Positions 1 to 8,586 are shown, counted from the first letter of the stretch. The stretch is DNA of 48,586 nt from Pseudoxanthomonas suwonensis J47 (GCF_000513955.1 NZ_AZUZ01000001.1:1-48586); one strand, 5' to 3'. The notes: generated by a model not told the origin, from the letters alone. Made by a program: numbers and translations.

Positions 1-27
1 GTGGGAGTCGGGCGAGCCCGACTCTAC
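1..27 (-). repeat. GTAG-type REP palindrome
   Basis: Arms AGTCGGGC and GCCCGACT are flanked by GTGGG on one side and CTAC on the other. Read on the minus strand it begins with GTAG and ends with CCCAC, the layout of the GTAG (SMAG-like) REP elements known from Stenotrophomonas. The same unit recurs at 112-138 and four times at 18100-18279. Confidence 0.8.
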
Positions 28-57
28 AAAGGCAGCGAGACCGGGCGGCGCCACTGT

Positions 58-81
58 GTGGGGTGGGCTTGCCCCACTGCT
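58..81 (+). repeat. Variant REP palindrome
   Basis: A related short palindrome with core GTGGGCTTGCCCCAC, followed by TGCT. It resembles the GTAG element at 18051-18075, which has a GGGGCTTGCCCC core, but begins GTGG. It lies between two copies of the other REP subtype, so the first 140 bases are a REP cluster downstream of the LysR gene. Confidence 0.6.
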
Positions 82-111
82 CTTGCTTTGCCTTTCGTCG
101 CTTCGCCTGGC

Positions 112-138
112 GTGGGAGTCGGGCGAGCCCGACTCTAC
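112..138 (-). repeat. GTAG-type REP palindrome after LysR gene
   Basis: Second copy of the AGTCGGGC/GCCCGACT palindrome. It sits 7 bases beyond the stop codon of the minus-strand LysR gene, so it would be the 3' end hairpin of that transcript. There is no U-tract, so stabilising the transcript end is as likely as termination. Confidence 0.75.
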
Positions 139-145
139 GAGGGCG

Positions 146-1090
146 TCAGGTGGCGGGTGGGGTGCCGTAGACCTCGGTGGCGGCCTCCTGAAGCGCCTTC
201 AGCACCACGCGCGCGCCGGGCGAGAGCAGCCAGTCGGTGCGGGTGATGAGGCCGAACGAGTCCATCCTGCAGGACAGCTCCACCGGCACCATCCGCACCA
301 TGTCGTGCCTGGCGTAGTGGCGGGCCACATCGACCGGGACCACCGCCATGTAGTCGCTCTCCTGCAGCATCTTGGAGATGAACACCAGCGCGGTGGTCGA
401 CAGCACCTGCTTCGGCGGCTGCAGGCCGGCGCCGCGGAACATCAGTTCGAAGCGGTGGCGCAGCACGCTGCCTTCCGGCGGCACGATCCAGCTGCCGCGG
501 GCCAGCTCGGCCAGGTCGATGGTTTCCAGGGCGAGGATCGGGTGGCCGGGGCGGGCGATCGCGCAGATCTCCTCTTCGGCCAGCGCCTGGTAGTGCAGGT
601 GGCGCTTGTCGTGGCCCTCGAACAGGCGGCCGACCAGGAAGTCGATGCGGTTCTGCTCCAGCCGTTCCAGCAGCACGTCACTGCTCTCCACCAGCAGCGA
701 CACGCGCAGGTCGGGGTGCTCTTTCGCCACCCGCGCCAGGGCGGTGGGCAGCAGGCTCATCGCCGGGCCGGCGATGGCGCCGATGGAGACGCTGCCGGCG
801 TAGCCGCCCTTGAGCGCCTCGATCTCCGCACCGGCCTCGCCGAGGCTGGCCAGGGCGATGCGGGCGTGGCGGATCATGGTCTCGCCGTACCAGGTCGGGC
901 TCATGCCGCGCGGCAGCCGCTCGAACAGCGGCACGCCGATCATTTCCTCGAGGTCCTTGAGCAGCTTGGACGCGGCCGGCTGCGACATCGCCAGCGATTC
1001 GGCGGCGCGGTGGATGTTGCCTTCCTCGTCGATCGCGATCAGCAGCATCAGCTGCCGCGTCTTGAGCCGTGCGCGGACGAACCAGGGCAT
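146..1090 (-). CDS. LysR-family regulator (GbpR-like)
   Basis: A LysR-type transcriptional regulator of about 314 residues. The N-terminal winged helix-turn-helix contains EEGNIHRAAESLAMSQPAAS, followed by SKLLKDLEEMIGVPLFERL, which is typical of the family. The rest is the periplasmic-binding-like effector domain. The text resembles GbpR-type regulators, which sit beside sugar ABC transporters and gguC in alphaproteobacteria, and the same gene neighbours occur here. It is divergent from the sugar catabolic operon and is therefore its likely regulator, with a sugar or sugar acid as inducer (inference). I chose the ATG at 1090 because homologues begin close to the helix-turn-helix; an in-frame TTG at 1123 would add 11 residues. 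Confidence 0.88.
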   Translation of the reverse strand: MPWFVRARLKTRQLMLLIAIDEEGNIHRAAESLAMSQPAASKLLKDLEEMIGVPLFERLPRGMSPTWYGETMIRHARIALASLGEAGAEIEALKGGYAGSVSIGAIAGPAMSLLPTALARVAKEHPDLRVSLLVESSDVLLERLEQNRIDFLVGRLFEGHDKRHLHYQALAEEEICAIARPGHPILALETIDLAELARGSWIVPPEGSVLRHRFELMFRGAGLQPPKQVLSTTALVFISKMLQESDYMAVVPVDVARHYARHDMVRMVPVELSCRMDSFGLITRTDWLLSPGARVVLKALQEAATEVYGTPPAT

Positions 1091-1136
1091 GTTCGGTGGC
1101 AAGCGCGCCCCCCTCGATAGCAATGTTTATATATGT

Positions 1137-1182
1137 TATGCACGAAAATGGATTGGATGCATATGCCTGCGATGGGCAGAAT
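1137..1182 (+). promoter_or_regulatory. Candidate LysR operator and operon promoter
   Basis: A perfect inverted repeat TATGCA (1137-1142) and TGCATA (1158-1163) has its arms 21 bases apart, two helical turns, in the AT-rich gap between the divergent LysR gene and the operon. The right arm follows directly on a possible -35 TTGGAT (1153-1158), with a possible -10 CAGAAT at 1177-1182 (18-base spacer). Position and symmetry fit a LysR-type control site. The binding protein and the promoter are inferred. Confidence 0.42.
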
Positions 1183-1259
1183 GGCCGAAGGCGCGTTTCC
1201 GTCCCTTTCTCTCTCCGAAGGACGGCGTGCCTACCAATCCACGGGCGGGCGGAGGGGCG

Positions 1260-2267
1260 ATGCGACTGATCCAGCTGCTGGACGACGGCGGCAACACGCG
1301 GGTCGGAGTGGTGGACGAGGCGGGTGCACGCGTGCGCCTGCTCGATGGCGTCGACTCCACCTATGCGCTGGCCGGCGCTGCGCTGGCTGCCGGTCGCAGC
1401 CTCGATGAACAGGTCGCCGCCACGCCCGGCCAGGAAACGCTGGATTACCCGGCCCTGCTGCAGGCGGGGCGCGTGCTGCCGCCGCTGCACCATCCCGATC
1501 CGGCGCACTGCCTGGTCACCGGCACCGGCCTGACCCACCTGGGCAGCGCCGCGGCCCGCGACGCCATGCACCAGAAGCTGCAGCAGCAGGCCGAGGACGG
1601 CACCCTGACCGACTCGATGCGCATGTTCCAGTGGGGCGTGGAAGGCGGCATCCCCGCGCCCGGCCAGGCCGGCGTGCAGCCGGAATGGTTCTACAAGGGC
1701 GATGGCGGCATCGTCGCCGCGCCGGGCGCGCCGCTGTCCTCGCCGGATTTCGCCCTCGACGGCGGCGAGGAGCCGGAACTGGTCGGCCTGTACCTGGTCG
1801 GCCCGGACGGCACCCCGCACCGGCTCGGCTTCGCCATCGGCAACGAGTTCTCCGACCACGTCACCGAGCGCCGGAACTATCTGTACCTGGCCCACTCCAA
1901 GCTGCGTGCCTGCGCGGTGGGCCCGGAGCTGCGGACCGGGCCGCTGCCGCAGGACCTGCGCGGCACCAGCCGCCTGCGCCGCAACGGCGCGGTGGTCTGG
2001 GAAAAACCCTTCCTCACCGGCGAGGCCAACATGTGCCATTCGCTGGAGAACCTGGAGTACCACCACTTCAAGTACGCCGCGCACCGCCGTCCGGGCGACG
2101 TCCACCTGCATTTCTTCGGCACCGCCACGCTCAGCTTCGCCGACGGCGTCCGCGCCGAGCCGGGCGACGTGTTCGAGATCGAGCTGCCGGAGCTGGGGGC
2201 GCCGCTGGCCAACCCGCTGCGTACGGTGCCGGCAGGCTTCGCACCCGGCGGGGTGGGCGCGCTGTAA
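1260..2267 (+). CDS. araD1: 2-keto-3-deoxy-L-arabonate dehydratase-like (GguC/AraD1)
   Basis: A 335-residue protein of the fumarylacetoacetate hydrolase superfamily, in the GguC/AraD1 branch. The C-terminal half carries the conserved text GFAIGNEFSDH (about 205-215) and a metal-binding, acid-rich core; GEANMCHSLENLEYHHFKYA is typical of this branch. Family members of this branch dehydrate 2-keto-3-deoxy-L-arabonate (or the D-fuconate analogue) to alpha-ketoglutarate semialdehyde in the cytoplasm. A strong ribosome binding site, GGAGGGG, lies just upstream of the ATG. The next gene encodes the enzyme for the following step, which supports the call. The exact sugar acid is not decidable from sequence. 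Confidence 0.82.
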   Translation: MRLIQLLDDGGNTRVGVVDEAGARVRLLDGVDSTYALAGAALAAGRSLDEQVAATPGQETLDYPALLQAGRVLPPLHHPDPAHCLVTGTGLTHLGSAAARDAMHQKLQQQAEDGTLTDSMRMFQWGVEGGIPAPGQAGVQPEWFYKGDGGIVAAPGAPLSSPDFALDGGEEPELVGLYLVGPDGTPHRLGFAIGNEFSDHVTERRNYLYLAHSKLRACAVGPELRTGPLPQDLRGTSRLRRNGAVVWEKPFLTGEANMCHSLENLEYHHFKYAAHRRPGDVHLHFFGTATLSFADGVRAEPGDVFEIELPELGAPLANPLRTVPAGFAPGGVGAL

Positions 2268-2331
2268 GGTGCGTGGACGCGCGCCGGCCGCGGGCCGGAT
2301 GCGCCACTGGAATTGCGACAGGAGAAGCATC

Positions 2332-3771
2332 GTGAGCGAACAGCGCTTCAGCAGCTACATCGCCGGCCAGTGGGTCGAGGGCGATGGCGCGCACCCCGAC
2401 GAGAACCCGTCCGACCTGGGCACCCCGGTCGGCCAGTACGGCACGGTCGACGGCGCGCGCACCGGGCAGGCCGTCGAGGCGGCCGCGGCGGCGCTGCCGG
2501 CGTGGTCGCTGTCCAACCCGCAGCAGCGCGCCGACATCCTCGACTTCGTCGGCAGCGAGATCCTGCGCCGCAAGGAGGAACTGGGCCGGCTGCTGGCGCG
2601 CGAGGAGGGCAAGACCCTGGCCGAGAGCATCGGCGAGGCCGCCCGCGCCGGGCAGATCTTCAAGTTCTTCGCCGGCGAGGCCCTGCGCATCCCCGGCGAG
2701 AAGCTGGCCTCGACCCGCCCCGGCGTGGACGTGGAGATCACCCGCGAGCCGGTCGGTACCGTCGGCATCATCGCGCCGTGGAACTTCCCGCTGGCGATCC
2801 CGGCATGGAAGATCGCCCCGGCCCTGGCCTACGGCAACACCGTGGTGTTCAAGCCGGCGGAGATCGTGCCCGGCTGCGCCTGGGCGATCGCCGAGATCCT
2901 CTCGCGCGCCGGCCTGCCGGAAGGCGTGTTCAACATGGTGCTGGGCAGCGGCAAGGTGGTCGGACAGGCGCTGGTCGAACACCCGAAGCTCGACGCGCTG
3001 ACCTTCACCGGTTCGGTGCCCACCGGCCACGCGCTGCTCAAGCAGGCCGCCGCGCGCGCGCTGAAGGTGCAGATGGAGATGGGTGGCAAGAACCCGCTCA
3101 TCGTGCTGGCCGATGCCGACCTGGACAAGGCGGTGGAGTGCGCGGTCAACGGCGCCTTCTTCTCCACCGGGCAGCGCTGCACCGCCTCCAGCCGCCTGAT
3201 CGTGGAGAACAGCATCTACGACGCCTTCGTCGAGAAGGTGCGGGCACGGCTGGCGAAGGTGAAGGTCGGCGATCCGCTGGAGCAGGGCGTGGACATCGGT
3301 CCGGTCGCCAGCCAGGCGCAGCTGGACACCGACCTGTCCTACATCCGCGCCGGCCACGAGGACGGCGGCGAGCTGCTCGCCGGCGGCGATCGCGTGGAGT
3401 GGAAGACGCCGGGCCACTTCCTCGCGCCGACCCTGTTCGCGGCCAAGCCGTCCGACCGGGTCGCCCGCGAGGAGATCTTCGGCCCGGTCGCCGCGCTGCT
3501 GCGCGCCGACGACTACGAGCACGCGCTGGCCTTGGCCAATGACACCGAGTACGGCCTGTGCGCGGGCATCTGCACCACATCGCTGAAGCATGCCACGCAC
3601 TTCAAGCGCAACGCGCAGGCGGGCATGGTGATGGTCAACCTGCCGACCGCAGGCGTGGATCCGCACGTGCCGTTCGGCGGGCGCAAGGCTTCCAGTTACG
3701 GACCGCGCGAGCAGGGTCGCTACGCGGTGGAGTTCTACACCACGGTCAAGACCGCCTACACCGCGGCCTGA
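2332..3771 (+). CDS. Alpha-ketoglutarate semialdehyde dehydrogenase (ALDH family)
   Basis: A 479-residue aldehyde dehydrogenase beginning at GTG, with AGGAGAA as ribosome binding site. It shows the oxyanion Asn in APWNFP (N151), the general-base Glu in EMGGKNP (E249) and the catalytic Cys in TGQRCT (C283). Length and motifs match the NAD(P)-dependent ketoglutarate semialdehyde dehydrogenases that end the oxidative arabinose, xylose and glucarate routes. Directly following the AraD1-type dehydratase, it should convert that enzyme's product to alpha-ketoglutarate for the TCA cycle. A 64-base gap separates the two genes with no terminator, so co-transcription is likely. Succinate semialdehyde dehydrogenase activity is an alternative, but less likely here. 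Confidence 0.85.
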   Translation: MSEQRFSSYIAGQWVEGDGAHPDENPSDLGTPVGQYGTVDGARTGQAVEAAAAALPAWSLSNPQQRADILDFVGSEILRRKEELGRLLAREEGKTLAESIGEAARAGQIFKFFAGEALRIPGEKLASTRPGVDVEITREPVGTVGIIAPWNFPLAIPAWKIAPALAYGNTVVFKPAEIVPGCAWAIAEILSRAGLPEGVFNMVLGSGKVVGQALVEHPKLDALTFTGSVPTGHALLKQAAARALKVQMEMGGKNPLIVLADADLDKAVECAVNGAFFSTGQRCTASSRLIVENSIYDAFVEKVRARLAKVKVGDPLEQGVDIGPVASQAQLDTDLSYIRAGHEDGGELLAGGDRVEWKTPGHFLAPTLFAAKPSDRVAREEIFGPVAALLRADDYEHALALANDTEYGLCAGICTTSLKHATHFKRNAQAGMVMVNLPTAGVDPHVPFGGRKASSYGPREQGRYAVEFYTTVKTAYTAA

Positions 3772-3785
3772 GCCGCATCCCCGCA

Positions 3786-3809
3786 GCCGCACGCTGGAGG
3801 GCGTGCGGC
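3786..3809 (+). other. Intercistronic hairpin before ytfQ
   Basis: A perfect 9-bp stem, GCCGCACGC with GCGTGCGGC, around a 6-base loop and without a U-tract. It lies between the dehydrogenase gene and the binding-protein gene. Such hairpins often set a processed 5' end or protect an abundant binding-protein mRNA; that role is inferred. Confidence 0.5.
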
Positions 3810-3853
3810 ACGCCGCAAGGCGGCGGGGCCACAGGAGCATCGAGGGAGGAGCG

Positions 3854-4825
3854 ATGAAGAAGGGTTTCATGCGGTTCGCCATGCTGCTGTGCGCACTGGC
3901 GCTGGCCGCCTGCGGCAAGGGCGGCGGCGAAGCGGCCGATGGCGCGATCACCGTGGGCTTCAGCCAGGTCGGCGCCGAGAGCGAGTGGCGCACCGCCAAC
4001 ACGCGCTCGGTGAAGGAAGCGCTGGCGGCGCCGGAGTTCAACCTCAAGTTCTCCGACGCGCAGCAGAAGCAGGAGAACCAGATCAAGGCGCTGCGTTCGT
4101 TCATCGCCCAGGGCGTGGACGTGATCGCCTTCTCGCCGGTGGTGGAAACCGGCTGGGAGACGGTGCTGCGCGAGGCCAAGGCCGCCGGCATCCCGGTGGT
4201 GCTGACCGACCGCGCCGTGGATGTCGCCGACGATTCGCTGTACGTGACCCTGATCGGCTCGGACTTCGTCGAGGAAGGCCGCCGTGCCGCGCGCTGGCTG
4301 CTCGAGGACAGCGAAGGCCAGGCCGGCCCGATCCGCATCGTCGAGCTGCAGGGCACGGTCGGTTCGGCCCCGGCCAACGACCGCATGAAGGGCTTCAAGG
4401 AAGTCATCGACGCCGACCCGCGCTTCCAGATCGTGCGCTCGCAGAGCGGCGACTTCACCCGCGCCAAGGGCAAGGAAGTGATGGAAGCCTTCCTCAAGGC
4501 CGAGGGCCGCGACGGCATCGACGTGCTGTTCGCGCACAACGACGACATGGCCATCGGCGCGATCCAGGCGATCGAGGAAGCCGGGCTGAAGCCGGGCGAG
4601 GACATCCGCATCGTCTCCATCGACGGTGTGCGTGGCGCGTTCGAGGCGATGAAGGCTGGCAAGCTCAACGCCACCGTCGAGTGCAACCCGCTGCTCGGCC
4701 CGCAGCTGGCGCAGCTGATCCGCGACGTGCACGCGGGCCGCGAAGTGCCCAAGCGGGTCCAGGTGGAGGAGGGCGTGTTCACCCGGGACCAGGCCGAAGC
4801 CGAGCTGCCCAACCGCAAGTACTGA
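3854..4825 (+). CDS. ytfQ: Sugar ABC transporter substrate-binding lipoprotein (YtfQ-like)
   Basis: A 323-residue type I periplasmic sugar-binding protein (Peripla_BP_4 fold), resembling E. coli YtfQ, which binds galactofuranose. The signal sequence ends in a lipobox LAAC (C20), so the mature protein should be a membrane-anchored lipoprotein rather than freely periplasmic like the E. coli protein. Ligand-pocket segments such as QVGAESEWR, TDRAVD and AHNDDMAIGA are visible. It precedes the ATPase and two permease genes of the same importer. In this cluster the cargo is more likely L-arabinose or another aldose released by the GH43 and GH97 enzymes (inference). Confidence 0.85.
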   Translation: MKKGFMRFAMLLCALALAACGKGGGEAADGAITVGFSQVGAESEWRTANTRSVKEALAAPEFNLKFSDAQQKQENQIKALRSFIAQGVDVIAFSPVVETGWETVLREAKAAGIPVVLTDRAVDVADDSLYVTLIGSDFVEEGRRAARWLLEDSEGQAGPIRIVELQGTVGSAPANDRMKGFKEVIDADPRFQIVRSQSGDFTRAKGKEVMEAFLKAEGRDGIDVLFAHNDDMAIGAIQAIEEAGLKPGEDIRIVSIDGVRGAFEAMKAGKLNATVECNPLLGPQLAQLIRDVHAGREVPKRVQVEEGVFTRDQAEAELPNRKY

Positions 4826-4872
4826 GCACCCTCGCAATGCAGGCCCTCCGCCGCCCGCGCATGCACGCAGCG

Positions 4873-4905
4873 CCCGTAGCGCGGCCAAGCGAAGCGCATC
4901 CGGGG
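4873..4905 (+). repeat. Dispersed CGCATCCGGGG repeat
   Basis: A short imperfect repeat running from CCCGTAGC to CGCATCCGGGG, in the 178-base gap between ytfQ and ytfR. It is related to copies at 12701-12736 and 48471-48497. It interrupts an otherwise continuous transporter operon, and nothing else is recognisable in that gap. Confidence 0.55.
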
Positions 4906-5003
4906 AAAGGGAAGCGGCACACGCTCACGCTCCGGCCGGCGCGCAAGGCTGGTCGTTGCCGGGCCTTTGCACCGGGCGCGATGGCGTCGGCCGGGAGTCG
5001 CGC

Positions 5004-6500
5004 TTGAGCGCGGTGGTCCTGCACGCGCAGGGACTGTCCAAGCGCTTCGGCGCGACCCGGGCGCTCGACGGCGCCAGCCTGTGCCTGCGCGCCGGCGAGA
5101 TCCACGCGCTGATGGGCCAGAACGGGGCAGGCAAGTCGACCCTGATCAAGCTGCTGACCGGCGTGGAACGGCCCGACGCCGGCAGCGTCACCCTCGACGG
5201 TCGTGCCATCGCCCCGGCCACGCCGCTGGAGGCGCAGCACGAAGGCATCAGTACGGTTTACCAGGAGGTCAACCTCTGCCCGAACCTGTCGATCGCCGAG
5301 AACCTGTTCGCCGGCCGCTATCCGCGCCGGTTCGGCCTGATCGACTGGAAACGCGTGCGCCGTGAGGCCCGCGCGCTGCTGGCGGAGCTGCACCTGGACC
5401 TGGACGTGGACATGCCGCTGTCCTCGTGCCCGGTGGCGATCCAGCAGATGGTGGCGATCGCCCGCGCGCTGGGCGTGTCGGCGAAGGTGCTGGTGCTGGA
5501 CGAGCCGACCTCGAGCCTCGACGAGGGCGAGGTGCGCGAGCTGTTCGCGGTGATGCGCCGGCTGCGCGAGCGCGGCATGGCGATCCTGTTCGTCACCCAT
5601 TTCCTCGACCAGGTCTACGAGGTCTCCGACCGCATCACCGTGCTGCGCAACGGCGCGCTGGTGGGCGAGTACCTGCCGTCGGAGCTGCCGCAGGCCGCGC
5701 TGGTGCGGGCGATGGTGGGGCGCGAGGTGGAACTGGCCGGCGGCCGCGACGCCGCCGCGCCGGCGCCCACGGACGCGCCGGTAGTGGTCGAGGCGCGTGG
5801 TCTCGGCCGTCGCGGCAGCCTGCATCCGGTGGACCTGCAGCTGCGCGCCGGCGAAGTGCTGGCGCTGGGCGGCCTGCTCGGCGCCGGGCGCACGGAACTG
5901 GCGCGGCTGCTGTTCGGGCTGGATCGCGCCGGCAGCGGCGAACTGCGCGTGGACGGCACGCCGGTCGAACTGCACCATCCGGCCGATGCGGTGGCGCGCG
6001 GGCTGGCGCTGTGCCCGGAGGAGCGCAAGACCGAGGGCATCGTTGCCGGGCTGTCGGTGCGCGAGAACATCATCCTCGCGCTGCAGGCGCGCCGCGGCTG
6101 GCTGCGCGCGCTGTCGCGCGCGACCCAGGTGAAGCTGGCCGACCAGTACGTCGCCCTGCTGGGCATCCGCACCGCCGACATCGAGACGCCGGTGGGCGCG
6201 CTGTCCGGCGGCAACCAGCAGAAGGTGGTGCTGGCGCGCTGGCTGGCCACGCAGCCGAAGCTGCTGATCCTCGACGAACCGACCCGCGGCATCGACGTCG
6301 CCGCCAAGCAGGAAATCATGGCCGAGGTACTGCGCCTGGCCCGCGAGGGCATGGCGGTGCTGTTCATTTCCGCCGAGATCGAGGAACTGACCCGGCTTGG
6401 CGACCGCATCGCGGTGCTGCGCGAGCGCCGCCTGGCCGGCGAACTGCCCGGCGGCAGCGACGGCGACCAGGTCCTGGAACTGATCGCGGGGCAGGGCTGA
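5004..6500 (+). CDS. ytfR: Sugar ABC transporter ATP-binding protein (YtfR-like)
   Basis: A double-domain sugar-import ATPase of about 498 residues, matching the 500 of E. coli YtfR. Domain 1 has Walker A GQNGAGKST and Walker B VLVLDEPTSS. Domain 2 has the degenerate P-loop GLLGAGRTE, signature LSGGNQQKVVLARWL and Walker B LLILDEPTRGID. It energises transport through the two following permeases at the inner membrane. I chose the TTG at 5004, 7 bases after GGGAG, because it gives the family's usual N-terminus; a further TTG at 4956 would add 16 unusual residues. Its stop overlaps the next start as TGATG. Confidence 0.88.
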   Translation: MSAVVLHAQGLSKRFGATRALDGASLCLRAGEIHALMGQNGAGKSTLIKLLTGVERPDAGSVTLDGRAIAPATPLEAQHEGISTVYQEVNLCPNLSIAENLFAGRYPRRFGLIDWKRVRREARALLAELHLDLDVDMPLSSCPVAIQQMVAIARALGVSAKVLVLDEPTSSLDEGEVRELFAVMRRLRERGMAILFVTHFLDQVYEVSDRITVLRNGALVGEYLPSELPQAALVRAMVGREVELAGGRDAAAPAPTDAPVVVEARGLGRRGSLHPVDLQLRAGEVLALGGLLGAGRTELARLLFGLDRAGSGELRVDGTPVELHHPADAVARGLALCPEERKTEGIVAGLSVRENIILALQARRGWLRALSRATQVKLADQYVALLGIRTADIETPVGALSGGNQQKVVLARWLATQPKLLILDEPTRGIDVAAKQEIMAEVLRLAREGMAVLFISAEIEELTRLGDRIAVLRERRLAGELPGGSDGDQVLELIAGQG

Positions 6501-7561
6501 TGCAGGACATGGCTGCCGATACGGCCCGACCCTCGATCCTGCGCCGCGCCTTCGGCCATCCGCTGGCCTGGCCGCTGCTGGCGCTGGCGTTGCTGCTGGT
6601 CGCCAACGGCGTGTTCAATCCCGGCTTCCTGGCGCTGGAGTGGCGCGACGGCCGGCTGTACGGGAACCTGGTCGACATCGCCAACCGCGCCGCGCCGCTG
6701 ATCCTGGTTTCGCTGGGCATGACCCTGGTGATCGCGGTGCGCGGCCTGGACATCTCGGTGGGCGCGGTGCTGGCCATCGCCGCCACCGTCGCCGCCTGGA
6801 CGATCACGCGGATGACCGCGGGAGGGGCGACCGGGCTCGGACCGCTGTTCGCCGCGATCGCCGCGGCGCTGGCCGCGGCCACGCTGTGCGGCCTGTGGAA
6901 CGGCCTGCTGGTGGTGAAGGTGGGCATGCAGCCGATCATCGCCACCCTGATCCTGATGGTCGCCGGTCGCGGCGTGGCGCAGCTGGTCAGCGACGGCCAG
7001 ATCCTGACCATCTACTACGCGCCGTATGCCTTCCTCGGCGGCGGCTTCCTGCTCGGGCTGCCGTTCGCGCTGTTCGTGGTCGCGGCGGTGTTCGTGGTGC
7101 TGAAGCTGCTGCTGGACCGCACCGCGCTGGGCCTGTTCGTGCGCGCGATCGGCCACAACCCGCTGGCGGCGCACGTGGCCGGCGTGCGCGCCCACGCGAT
7201 CACGCTGTCGCTGTATGTGTTCAGCGGCTTCTGCGCCGGCCTGGCCGGGCTGCTGGTCAGCTCGAACGTGGCCAGCGCCGACGCCAACAATGCCGGCCAG
7301 CTGCTGGAACTGGACGCGATCCTGGCCGTGGCCCTGGGCGGCTCGGCGCTGACCGGCGGCCGCTTCAGCCTCGCCGGCAGCCTGGTCGGCGCGCTGATCA
7401 TCCAGGCGCTGACCACAACGATCTACGCCATCGGCGTGCCGCCGCAGGTCAATCTCGTGGTCAAGGCGCTGCTGGTGCTGGCGGTGCTGCTGCTGCAGAC
7501 GCCGGAGTTCCGCGCGCGCCTGCGGGCGCTGGTCACCCGTCCGCTGCGGGGTGGAGCATGA
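6500..7561 (+). CDS. ytfT: Sugar ABC transporter permease 1 (YtfT-like)
   Basis: A 353-residue polytopic inner-membrane permease of the BPD_transp_2/RbsC family. The conserved loop after the second membrane segment, GMTLVIAVRGLDISVGAVLA, is the hallmark of this family. About eight to ten hydrophobic segments span the protein, and FVRAIGHNPLAAHVAGV is the loop that typically contacts the ATPase. Its ATG overlaps the ytfR stop, and its own stop overlaps the yjfF start, so the three genes are translationally coupled. It should pair with YjfF as a heterodimeric channel. Confidence 0.87.
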   Translation: MQDMAADTARPSILRRAFGHPLAWPLLALALLLVANGVFNPGFLALEWRDGRLYGNLVDIANRAAPLILVSLGMTLVIAVRGLDISVGAVLAIAATVAAWTITRMTAGGATGLGPLFAAIAAALAAATLCGLWNGLLVVKVGMQPIIATLILMVAGRGVAQLVSDGQILTIYYAPYAFLGGGFLLGLPFALFVVAAVFVVLKLLLDRTALGLFVRAIGHNPLAAHVAGVRAHAITLSLYVFSGFCAGLAGLLVSSNVASADANNAGQLLELDAILAVALGGSALTGGRFSLAGSLVGALIIQALTTTIYAIGVPPQVNLVVKALLVLAVLLLQTPEFRARLRALVTRPLRGGA

Positions 7562-8586
7562 GCGCGATCCCGCTCCGCGTGATGCTGCGCAGCGCCGGCC
7601 TGTCGCGGCTCTGGCGCGACCCGCGCCTGGTCTCGCTGGCGGTGACCATCCTCCTGTTCATCGGCATGTCGGTGGCCGGCGGCGTGCTGTACGACGGCTT
7701 CCTGCGCCCGCAGGTATTCCTCAACCTGTTCATCGACAACGGCTTCCTGCTGGTGGTCGCGGTCGGCATGACCTTCGTGATCCTCACCGGCGGCATCGAC
7801 CTGTCGGTCGGCGCGGTGGTCGCCTTCAGCACGGTGCTGCTGGCCAGCCTGGTGCAGCGGCATGGCTGGCATCCGCTGCCGGCGATCGCCGTGGTGCTGG
7901 CGGTGGGGACGATCTTCGGGGCGCTGATGGGCACGCTGATCCAGCGCTACCGGATGCAGCCGTTCGTGGTGACCCTGGCGGGCATGTTCCTCGCCCGCGG
8001 CGCGGCCACCCTGGTGAGCGTCGAATCGATCGGCATTACCCACCCCTTCCACGTCGGCATCGCCGGGATGCGGATCCCGCTGGGTGGCGGCGCTTCGCTG
8101 TCGGCCAGCGCCGTGGTCGCGCTGCTGGTGGTGCTGGCCGGCGTGCTGCTGGCCGGACGGACCAGCTTCGGCCGCGCCGTCTACGCCATCGGCGGCAACG
8201 AGACCTCGGCGCGGCTGATGGGCCTGCCGGTCGACCGGGTGCTGGTGAAGGTCTATGCGCTCAGCGGCTTCTGCTCGGCGCTGGCCGGGGTGCTCTACAC
8301 GTTCTACATGCTCAGCGGCTACAGCCTGCACGCGAGCGGACTGGAGCTGGACGCGATCGCCGCGGTGGTGATCGGCGGCACCCTGCTGGCCGGTGGCGCC
8401 GGCAGCGTGTGGGGCACGATGTTCGGCGTGCTGGTGCTCGGCCTGATCCAGACCCTGATCGTGTTCGACGGCACGCTCAGCTCGTGGTGGACGAAGATCG
8501 CCATCGGCGTGCTGCTGCTGGCGTTCTGCCTGCTGCAGCGGCTGCTGGTGCGGACCAGCGCGGCGGGTGGAGGCGGACATGGCTGA
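7558..8586 (+). CDS. yjfF: Sugar ABC transporter permease 2 (YjfF-like)
   Basis: A 342-residue second permease of the same family, with the hallmark GMTFVILTGGIDLSVGAVVA and the ATPase-contact loop YAIGGNETSARLMGLPV. As in E. coli ytfQRT-yjfF, two different permeases are encoded in tandem, which separates this transporter from homodimeric types such as RbsC or AraH. It starts at an ATGA overlap with ytfT and ends 5 bases past the start of the GH97 gene, so import and extracytoplasmic sugar release appear coupled in one transcript. Confidence 0.87.
   Translation: MSAIPLRVMLRSAGLSRLWRDPRLVSLAVTILLFIGMSVAGGVLYDGFLRPQVFLNLFIDNGFLLVVAVGMTFVILTGGIDLSVGAVVAFSTVLLASLVQRHGWHPLPAIAVVLAVGTIFGALMGTLIQRYRMQPFVVTLAGMFLARGAATLVSVESIGITHPFHVGIAGMRIPLGGGASLSASAVVALLVVLAGVLLAGRTSFGRAVYAIGGNETSARLMGLPVDRVLVKVYALSGFCSALAGVLYTFYMLSGYSLHASGLELDAIAAVVIGGTLLAGGAGSVWGTMFGVLVLGLIQTLIVFDGTLSSWWTKIAIGVLLLAFCLLQRLLVRTSAAGGGGHG

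Noticed and set aside
1091-1123. TTG start for the LysR gene at 1123
   Set aside because: It would add 11 residues before the conserved N-terminus, and the ATG at 1090 fits relatives better; kept only as an alternative.
3786-3809. Rho-independent terminator between the dehydrogenase and ytfQ genes
   Set aside because: The stem is perfect but no T-run follows, and the downstream genes clearly belong to the same pathway.
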